This document shows positions 16,505 through 24,906 of a stretch of DNA of 42,313 nt, one piece after another. Positions within the stretch are counted from its first letter, which is position 1. Every line of letters starts with the position of its first letter. The notes below the pieces were generated by a model. That model did no database searches and was not told the origin of the DNA. It was given only the letters and a program-made list of their open reading frames with translations. Both the position numbers and the translations under genes were made by a program. Origin of the DNA: an uncultured Planctomycetota bacterium (GTDB lineage Bacteria; Planctomycetota; Phycisphaerae; UBA1845; Fen-1342); NCBI GenBank assembly GCA_900696535.1, contig CAADGM010000146.1:1-42313 (forward strand), read 5' to 3'.

Positions 16505-18544
16505 ATGGGTCCGCTCTGGATGACGCTGCTCCTGGCCAGCACCCTCGGCTTCTTCGCCTACACGGCCACGCGTCGCTGGAACCTCATGCGGGTCGCCCAG
16601 CGGCCGGAAAACCGCGCCGATCGGATCGGCGAGCGGCTGGCAGGCGTGGGCAAGTTCGTGTTCGGCCAGGCGCGGATGCCGCGGTACTGGTGGGCGGGGG
16701 TGGCTCACATCGCGGTGTTCTTCGGGTTCTGCGTGCTGCTGCTCAACTCGATCATGCTGTGGGTGCGCGGGTACGTGCAGCACGGCGCCGGGGCCTACGA
16801 CCTGTGGCTCTTCGGCACGCACCAGCCGCTGGGCATGCTCTACAACTTCCTTCGCGACGTCTTCACGGTGCTGGTCATCGCGGGCGTGCTCGTGTTCTTC
16901 TACAACCGTGTCGTCCTGCGGCTGAAGCGCCTCACGCTCAACACCGAGGGGCTGCTCATCCTCGGCATCATCTTCACGATGATGGTGACCGACCTGATCT
17001 ACCACGGCGTGGAGCTCAACCGGCATTACGGCGGGTCGCACGCCAGCATGCCCTTCGCCTCGCTGATCGCTCCGCTGGTGGGAACCAGCGCGGCCCTGCA
17101 CCACTTCGGGTTCTGGGTGCACGCCGGCCTGGTGCTGCTGTTTCTGAACCTGCTCCCGTACGGCAAGCACTTCCACATCCTGACGGTCGTGCCGAACATC
17201 TTCGCGCGCAACCTCGCGCCGAGTGGGCGGCTGCGCCCGATCGAGGACATCGAGGGTCGGCTGGAGCGCAGCGAGACCTTGGGGGTCAAGCAGGTCCGGG
17301 ACATGAGCTGGAAGGACGTGCTCGACCTGTACACCTGCACGGAGTGCGGCCGTTGCTCGGATCACTGCCCGGCCACGCGCACCGGCAAGCTGCTCTCACC
17401 GAAGCACCTGACTATCGCCCTGCGTGACCATCTGTATCACGACGAGGCGGCGCTCGTGGCCGCGGCTCGCAACCGCACGCCGCAGAACGGCAGCGATCAG
17501 CCGGCCGCGGACGAGAAGCTGCTGCTCGTGCCCGCGACGGTCAAGCCGGAGGTCATCTGGGCGTGCACGACCTGCGCCGCGTGCGAGACCGAGTGCCCCG
17601 TCTTCATCACGTACATCGACAAGATCGTCGACCTGCGCCGCCATCTCGCTCTGGAGCGCGGCGAGTTCCCTGAGCAGCTTGGCACGGCGTTCCAGGGGCT
17701 CGAGCGCGTCGGCAACCCGTACAGCTACCCGAACGAGCAGCGGGCCGAGTGGGCCCAGGGCCTGGACATTCCGATCATGGCCGAGAAGGGCGAGACGCAG
17801 TATCTCTACTGGGTCGGCTGCGCGCCGTCGTTTGACGACCGCTCGCGCAAGATCGCCCGCGCCTTCGCACAGCTTCTCCTCAAGGCGGGCGTCGACTTCG
17901 CCATCCTCGGGCCCGAGGAGATGTGCAACGGCGACCCGGCCCGGCGCGCGGGAAACGAGTTCCTCTTCCAGATCCTCGCCCGGCAGAACGTCGAGACGCT
18001 CAACAACTACAAGGTCCGACGGATCGTCACGACCTGCCCGCACTGCTACAACACGCTCAAGAACGAGTACCCCGACTTCGGCGGCAAGTTTGAGGTGGTT
18101 CACCACACCGAGCTGCTGGCCGAGTTGGTCCGCGCGGGGCGGCTCCGGCCCTCCCGGCCCATCGACTGGACCGTCACGTATCACGACGCCTGCTACCTCG
18201 GCCGGCACAACCAGGTGTACGACCCGCCGCGCGAGCTGCTGGGCGCCATTCCGGGCCTGCGTCTGGCGGAGATTCCGGCCAGCCGGGACCGCGGCATGTG
18301 CTGCGGCGCGGGGGGCGCGCAGATGTGGAAGGAGGAGGAGGCGGGCTCGACGCGGGTTAACCACGCCCGCATGCAGCAACTCGTCGACGGCCTGCCCGCC
18401 AGCGGCTCGAGCCGGGCGATCGCGTCGGCCTGCCCGTTCTGCAAGACCATGCTTACCGACGCGTTGACCGACAAAGGCCACGAGGACGTCCGCCAGCTCG
18501 ACGTGGCCGAGCTGCTGTGGCAGTCGGTGGGCGACGACGTCTGA
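16505..18544 (+). CDS. Membrane-bound Fe-S oxidoreductase, FadF/heterodisulfide reductase-like
   Basis: A 679-aa fusion. Residues ~1-230 contain membrane helices with spaced histidines resembling the nitrate reductase gamma (b-type haem) domain. Two 4Fe-4S motifs follow: CTECGRCSDHCP (Cys278, 281, 284, 288) and CTTCAACETECP (Cys354, 357, 360, 364). Two CCG domains (cysteine-rich, HdrB-type) come next, with CPHCYNTLKNEYP in the first and GMCCGAGGAQMW plus CPFCKTM in the second. In related proteins this layout passes electrons between a soluble partner such as ETF or an acyl-CoA dehydrogenase and the quinone pool. AAGGA at 16495-16499 sits 5 bases before the ATG. The redox partner is not in the window. 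An acyl-CoA mutase gene lies 3.4 kb downstream on the other strand, possibly coincidental. Confidence 0.88.
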   Translation: MGPLWMTLLLASTLGFFAYTATRRWNLMRVAQRPENRADRIGERLAGVGKFVFGQARMPRYWWAGVAHIAVFFGFCVLLLNSIMLWVRGYVQHGAGAYDLWLFGTHQPLGMLYNFLRDVFTVLVIAGVLVFFYNRVVLRLKRLTLNTEGLLILGIIFTMMVTDLIYHGVELNRHYGGSHASMPFASLIAPLVGTSAALHHFGFWVHAGLVLLFLNLLPYGKHFHILTVVPNIFARNLAPSGRLRPIEDIEGRLERSETLGVKQVRDMSWKDVLDLYTCTECGRCSDHCPATRTGKLLSPKHLTIALRDHLYHDEAALVAAARNRTPQNGSDQPAADEKLLLVPATVKPEVIWACTTCAACETECPVFITYIDKIVDLRRHLALERGEFPEQLGTAFQGLERVGNPYSYPNEQRAEWAQGLDIPIMAEKGETQYLYWVGCAPSFDDRSRKIARAFAQLLLKAGVDFAILGPEEMCNGDPARRAGNEFLFQILARQNVETLNNYKVRRIVTTCPHCYNTLKNEYPDFGGKFEVVHHTELLAELVRAGRLRPSRPIDWTVTYHDACYLGRHNQVYDPPRELLGAIPGLRLAEIPASRDRGMCCGAGGAQMWKEEEAGSTRVNHARMQQLVDGLPASGSSRAIASACPFCKTMLTDALTDKGHEDVRQLDVAELLWQSVGDDV

Positions 18545-18700
18545 ACTGCCGCCGTCCGGTGCGTCGCGTGCGGCCCGGCGACGGCCAGCGGCTTGAAGGC
18601 CGTCGGCGGACGACTACTATCGCAGGCAGGGGCGGTCCGCGAGCCTAAGCCCCGATGCGGCCGCCGGTGCGAAGGCGAGGCGCGGCTGGCCCGGCTTGGA

Positions 18701-19921
18701 ATGGGTAACGCTATGGCGGCTTCGACGGCCCGTGCGGCGGGTCTGATCCTGTTACTGGCGGCGTTCGGGGCAGGAGGATGGTACGGCTATCAGCGGTGGC
18801 TCGCGCCGAAGGAAGCGGTCACATACCGTACGGCCGAGGTACGGCGCGGGACCGTGATTTCGACGATCTCGGCGACGGGCACGGTACAGCCTCTCCTGAA
18901 GGTTCTGGTTGGCTCGCAGGTCAGCGGGACCGTGACGCAGTGGTACGCTGACTTCAACGACCGCGTGACCGCCGGCTTCATCCTGGCCGAGCTGGATCAG
19001 GACCGCTTCAAGGCCCAGGTGGACCAGCGCGGGGCTGCGGTGGCGGTTGCCAGGGCGCGCGTCGAGGAGGCCCAGGCCCGCCTGGCCACGGCCACGCTGG
19101 ACCGGGAGCGGATCGAGCAGGCGCGGGCCCGGGCGGCGGCCTCCGAGTACGAGATGGCCGCGGCCAGAGCGACGGAGGACGCCGCCCGCGCGGCGCTGCA
19201 CGCGGCCGAGGCTGAGCTGAGCGCGTCGGAGGCCGACGCGCGCCTGGCCGCGATCGAGCTTTCCAAGACGATCATCCGCTCGCCGATCGACGGCGTGGTC
19301 ATCTCGCGGGACGTGGACGCCGGCCAGACCGTGGCGGCCTCCCTGGCCGCGCCAACGCTGTTCACGATCGCCAACGACCTGACGAAGATGCAGGTCAACG
19401 CGAACGTGAGCGAGACGGACATCGGGCACGTGCGCGAGGGCATGCCGGCCGAGTTCCGCGTGGATGCCTATCCCGGCCGCGTCTTCCGCGGCACGGTCTC
19501 GCAGGTGCGCTACGCGGAGACGGTCGTCGACAACGTCGTGACGTACACCACGCTGATTGACGTGGACAACGCCGATCTGCTGCTGCGGCCCGGCATGACC
19601 GCCACGATTCTGTTCCAGGTCGCCCGGGCCGAAGACGTCCTCATGGTGCCCAACGCCGCCCTGCGCTTCAATCCGCAGGCGGATACGGCCGCGATCAACT
19701 GGAATCGGCCCGGCCGCGGCGCGCCGCTCAAGCCGCGCGTGTTCCGCCTGGCCGACCATAAGCTGGTCGAGGTTCCGGTCGAGCTCGGGCTCAACGACGG
19801 GACATTCACCGAGGTGCGGGCCGCGCAGCTTCGTGAGGGGGAAGCCATCGTGGTCGAGCAGGCGACGCGCGGCGGCGGCGCGGCACGCACGCCGCCGGTC
19901 CAGCGCATGCCCAGGATGTAG
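18701..19921 (+). CDS. MacA-like periplasmic adaptor (HlyD/RND membrane fusion protein)
   Basis: I choose ATG 18701, giving 406 aa; the longer frame adds an Arg-rich non-conserved leader, and ATG 18713 is an alternative. An N-terminal signal-anchor helix (AAGLILLLAAFGAGGWYGY) is followed by the first lipoyl half (VISTISATGTVQPLLKVLVG), an Ala/Arg/Glu-rich alpha-helical hairpin of about 90 residues, the second lipoyl half (TIIRSPIDGVVISRDVDAG), and beta-barrel domains. It would bridge the inner-membrane MacB-type transporter to an outer-membrane channel. The stop abuts the ATG of the ATPase gene with no gap, so the three genes form an operon. No TolC-like gene is in the window. Confidence 0.9.
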   Translation: MGNAMAASTARAAGLILLLAAFGAGGWYGYQRWLAPKEAVTYRTAEVRRGTVISTISATGTVQPLLKVLVGSQVSGTVTQWYADFNDRVTAGFILAELDQDRFKAQVDQRGAAVAVARARVEEAQARLATATLDRERIEQARARAAASEYEMAAARATEDAARAALHAAEAELSASEADARLAAIELSKTIIRSPIDGVVISRDVDAGQTVAASLAAPTLFTIANDLTKMQVNANVSETDIGHVREGMPAEFRVDAYPGRVFRGTVSQVRYAETVVDNVVTYTTLIDVDNADLLLRPGMTATILFQVARAEDVLMVPNAALRFNPQADTAAINWNRPGRGAPLKPRVFRLADHKLVEVPVELGLNDGTFTEVRAAQLREGEAIVVEQATRGGGAARTPPVQRMPRM

Positions 19922-20629
19922 ATGGACGCGCCGCTGATCGACATTCGCGAGGCCTGGAAGACGTACCGCGTCGAGGACGTCGAGATACCGGCGGTGCGCG
20001 GCGTGTCGCTGGCCATTCCACCGGCGCAGTTCCTGGCGATCACCGGCGCCAGCGGCTCGGGCAAGTCGACGTTCATGCACCTGGTGGGCTGCCTGGACCG
20101 GCTCGACCGCGGCACGTACGACTTCGAGGGCCGACGCGTGGAGAGCCTCTCGCGGCGGCAGCTCGCGCAGCTCCGCAATCGACGGATCGGCTTCGTGTTC
20201 CAGAGCTTCAACCTGCTGGCTCGCACGACGATCGTGGACAACGTGGCCCTGCCGCTGGCCTACCAGGGGATCGGCCGGCGGGAGCGACGCCGGCGGGCGG
20301 CGGCCATGCTGGAGCGCGTCGGCCTGGGCGAGCGCTTGCGGCACACGCCGAGCCAGCTCTCCGGCGGCCAGCAGCAGCGCGTGGCCCTGGCCCGCGCGCT
20401 GATCACGCGGCCGGCGATCGTGCTGGCTGACGAGCCGACGGGCAACCTCGACACGACCACGAGCCAGGAGATCATGCGGCTGCTCCAGGAGATGAACCGC
20501 GACGCCGGCGTGAGCATCGTCGTCGTCACGCACGAGCCGGACATCGCCGCGTACGCGCAGCGGCAGGTCATGTTCCGAGATGGGCAGGTGGTGCGCGACA
20601 CGGCCCCGTCAACCCACGCGGCAGCCTGA
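19922..20629 (+). CDS. MacB/LolD-type ABC ATPase
   Basis: A 235-aa ATPase with Walker A GASGSGKST, Q-loop FVFQSFNLLARTT, signature LSGGQQQRVALARAL, Walker B VLADEPTGNLD and switch VTHEPDIAAYA. The FQSFNLL and ADEPTGNLD motifs mark the MacB/LolD/FtsE group, which power mechanotransmission by a four-helix permease in place of classical import or export. The ATG directly follows the adaptor stop, and the permease ATG follows after one base. Likely works with both neighbours in efflux or lipoprotein/peptide extrusion. Confidence 0.93.
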   Translation: MDAPLIDIREAWKTYRVEDVEIPAVRGVSLAIPPAQFLAITGASGSGKSTFMHLVGCLDRLDRGTYDFEGRRVESLSRRQLAQLRNRRIGFVFQSFNLLARTTIVDNVALPLAYQGIGRRERRRRAAAMLERVGLGERLRHTPSQLSGGQQQRVALARALITRPAIVLADEPTGNLDTTTSQEIMRLLQEMNRDAGVSIVVVTHEPDIAAYAQRQVMFRDGQVVRDTAPSTHAAA

Positions 20630-20630
20630 G

Positions 20631-21845
20631 ATGGGACTCTTCAGCCTCGTCCTCGAAGCGCTGCACAGCCTTGGCAAGAACAAGGTGCGCACCGCGCTGT
20701 CGGTGCTGGGGATCGTCATCGGCATCGGCGCCGTCATTGCCATGGTCGCCGTGGCGCAGGGGGCCCAGCGCAAGGTCGAGCGCGAGATCGCCGCCATTGG
20801 CGACGACTGGCTGACGATCTGGTACATGGGCTCGCGCGGCGGGGTGAACCGCGACCAGGCCACGCCACCCAACATGACCCGCGACGACGCCGAAGCCATC
20901 GAGCGCGAGTGCAGCGCGGTGCGGGCCGCGAGCCCGACCAACCGGGTACCCGCGCAGGTCATCTCCGAGTACGGGAATTACCGCACGGGCCTGATGGGCG
21001 TCTATCCGAACTTCTTCGACATCCGCCGGTGGGACGCGATTGCCGGGCGGCTCTTTACGGCCGAGGACATGGCCATGCACGCCAAGGTCGCCTGCATTGG
21101 CACGACGGCGGCCCGCGAGCTGTTCGGCTCGGTCGACCCGGTCGGGCGCACGATCCGGGCGAACCGCGTGGCGTTCGAGGTCATCGGCGTACTGGAGTCG
21201 AAGGGGGTCGGCAGCGACGGCCGCGACTTCGACGATGTGATTCTCTTCCCCTTCACTTCATTCCAGCGGCTCATCGCCGGTAACGAGCCCTCGGGCACGA
21301 TCTTCGCGGCTGCCAAGCATGGCGAGCCGCTCTCGGTGGCCAAGGAGCAGATTCGCCAGCTCCTGCGGCAGCGGCGGCGGCTCGCCGATCACGAGGACGA
21401 CACGTTCCGGATCATGGACCGCTCGCTGATGGCGGAGGCCAACGCGGCCGCGACCAACACGTTTAACCTGCTGCTGACCTCGATCGCCTCGATCTCGCTG
21501 CTGGTGGGCGGCGTGGGCATCATGAACATCATGCTGGTCTCGGTTACCGAGCGCACGCGCGAGATCGGGCTGCGCATGGCGATCGGGGCTCACGGCGGGC
21601 ACATCCTGGGCCAGTTCCTGTGCGAGGCAGTCGTGCTGTGCCTGATCGGGGGGCTGCTCGGTTTCGGGCTGGGCTGCGGCCTGGCCGAGTTCGTGGCCGG
21701 GTGGTTCGAGTGGGAGACCGACGTGTCGTACTGGATGGCCGCGGTGGCGATGGGCTTCGCGACCGCGGTGGGGGTCTTCTTCGGCTTCTACCCTGCGTGG
21801 CGTGCGAGCCGGCTGAGCCCGATCGACGCGTTGCGGTTCGAGTAG
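20631..21845 (+). CDS. MacB-like ABC permease with MacB-PCD domain
   Basis: I place the start at ATG 20631, the codon after the ATPase stop, giving 404 aa; the frame is open further left only inside the ATPase gene. An N-terminal membrane helix (LSVLGIVIGIGAVIAMVAVA) follows the cytoplasmic SLGKNKVRTAL motif. A ~240-residue periplasmic domain contains the VACIGTTAARELFG region of the MacB core. Three C-terminal helices close the protein, starting with SISLLVGGVGIMNIMLVSV, and the coupling sequence TERTREIGLRMAIGA. This is the standard type VII ABC layout. It completes the adaptor-ATPase-permease operon. Confidence 0.92.
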   Translation: MGLFSLVLEALHSLGKNKVRTALSVLGIVIGIGAVIAMVAVAQGAQRKVEREIAAIGDDWLTIWYMGSRGGVNRDQATPPNMTRDDAEAIERECSAVRAASPTNRVPAQVISEYGNYRTGLMGVYPNFFDIRRWDAIAGRLFTAEDMAMHAKVACIGTTAARELFGSVDPVGRTIRANRVAFEVIGVLESKGVGSDGRDFDDVILFPFTSFQRLIAGNEPSGTIFAAAKHGEPLSVAKEQIRQLLRQRRRLADHEDDTFRIMDRSLMAEANAAATNTFNLLLTSIASISLLVGGVGIMNIMLVSVTERTREIGLRMAIGAHGGHILGQFLCEAVVLCLIGGLLGFGLGCGLAEFVAGWFEWETDVSYWMAAVAMGFATAVGVFFGFYPAWRASRLSPIDALRFE

Positions 21846-21961
21846 GGGGCTTTCGGAGCGACAAGGCCAGCACCGTGGCTCGATCGCGGGGGCAGGGCCG
21901 AGCCGGGGCGTGACGCCACCCGCCTCGGTGCCGTTTCCCCTTCGCCATTCGCTCTTCGCGT

Positions 21962-23602
<1,641 letters not shown>

Positions 23603-23756
23603 AGGATCTCCGGTTGGGGCCGCTCAATTCGCGGACCCTGACGACCTGCTTGAGGGGGTCGGTACACCCCCATCATTCTAGCGGCGGGAGCGCGGAATCC
23701 GTACACCCCAGCCTCGCCGCGCAGCGCCAGGCAACCCCGGCGTCGCGGCGGCGCCG

Positions 23757-24677
23757 TCACGCCCGCCCGCGGCGACGGGCGAACAGCCTGTTCTTCAGGG
23801 CATGGAGCAGGCCCAGCAGGGGCGGTCCGGGGACGATTTCGAGGGCGAGGAGCGTGACATCGTCGTGGGCGACCTCCGGGCATCCGGTGTGCTCACACAG
23901 CGCTTGCACGATGCCGCGTGTCAGCTCGTCGAGCGGGGCGGCGCGGTGCTGGTCGAGCACGCGCGCGAGGCGTGACTCGCCGAACTGCTCGCCGGTCGGG
24001 GAAGGCGCCTCGAGCACGCCGTCGGTCAGCAGCAGCAGCCGGTCGCCGGTGCGGACGCGCAGGTCGTATCGTCCGAACTCGGCGTTGGGGTCGACCGCCA
24101 GCGGCAGGTCGACGCGCCGCCGCGAGGGAACATCCTCGCGCGGGTCCAGCAACCGCCAGCGGCCTTCCGAGCGCCGCAGGAACCAAGCTGGCGGGTGCCC
24201 GGCGTAACTGATCGAAAGGTAGCGCGAGGGCGGGAAGAGCGTGACGGTGACGGCGGTGGTCATCGCCCCGAGCTCCTGCCGATCCATCTGCCGGTTCAGG
24301 TCGGCCAACACCCGCCGCTGGTCGAAGCTGTTCATGTACTGCCGCAGCAGGCCGTGGATGGTCCCGCCGACGGCGGCGATGGTCTCGCCGTGCCCGGCCA
24401 CGTCAGCGAGGCAAACTCGGGAGATGAGGCCGGAGTTGCAGAGCGAGACGTAGTGGATGTCCCCGCCGCGTCCCCCGTCGCAGGGGCGCGAGTAGATGTA
24501 GCCGCGCACACCCGGCAGCTCGATCGCGCCGTCGGCCGGGCGGTTGCCGCCCCAGATTTCCGCGCACGCGAACTGCCCGGCGTGGGCCGGGGCCCGGGAT
24601 TGTGGTCGCCCTGACGGTTCGACCGGGGGATGGGCCGCAGTCTGCGGCGGAAGGGACTGGGGGCTGGCCGCGCTCAT
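23757..24677 (-). CDS. SpoIIE/PP2C-type serine phosphatase
   Basis: A PPM-family protein phosphatase domain of about 306 aa from ATG 24677; a TTG at 24698 would add seven residues. Metal-site motifs are visible: the Asp in RGGDIHYVS, VCLADVAGHGE (Asp and Gly of the second metal motif), MTTAVTVTLFPP, SISYAGHPPAWF, RLLLLTDGVLEA and the final HDDVTLLALEI. Proteins of this type dephosphorylate anti-sigma-factor antagonists or similar switch proteins. No sensor domain is fused; the ~50 N-terminal residues are Pro/Ala-rich. It lies between the mutase and PPDK genes on the same strand, with repeats before PPDK, and probably is its own unit. Confidence 0.85.
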   Translation of the reverse strand: MSAASPQSLPPQTAAHPPVEPSGRPQSRAPAHAGQFACAEIWGGNRPADGAIELPGVRGYIYSRPCDGGRGGDIHYVSLCNSGLISRVCLADVAGHGETIAAVGGTIHGLLRQYMNSFDQRRVLADLNRQMDRQELGAMTTAVTVTLFPPSRYLSISYAGHPPAWFLRRSEGRWRLLDPREDVPSRRRVDLPLAVDPNAEFGRYDLRVRTGDRLLLLTDGVLEAPSPTGEQFGESRLARVLDQHRAAPLDELTRGIVQALCEHTGCPEVAHDDVTLLALEIVPGPPLLGLLHALKNRLFARRRGRA

Positions 24678-24708
24678 GTGTGGGATTCTATCAGCCAACT
24701 TGGAGACC

Positions 24709-24880
24709 GTAGCGCTGGATCGTTGAGTCCAGCGCTCCTCCCATAGCGTGCCGAGGAGCGCCGGACGCAGAGGTCCGGCGCTACTGAAGCGAGCAGCGCC
24801 TGCAACCAGTAGCGTCGGACCTCTGTGTCCGACGCAGAGCGCGGTTCAACCCCCCGCCGGACGCGGAGGTCCAGCGCTAC
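24709..24880. repeat. Cluster of four REP-like hairpins in alternating orientation
   Basis: Four elements share the core TAGCGCCGGACCTC-GTCCGGCGC. Element 1: AGCGCTGGA/TCCAGCGCT (24711-24719, 24728-24736). Element 2: AGCGCCGGAC/GTCCGGCGCT (24757-24766, 24773-24782). Element 3: GCGTCGGAC/GTCCGACGC (24812-24820, 24827-24835). Element 4 (24855-24880) has an imperfect stem. Orientation alternates +,-,+,-, like the BIME arrangement of REP sequences. It fills the gap between the PPDK stop and the phosphatase start. Confidence 0.8.
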
Positions 24881-24906
24881 TCACGCGCGCCTCCGGTCGT
24901 CGCGGA

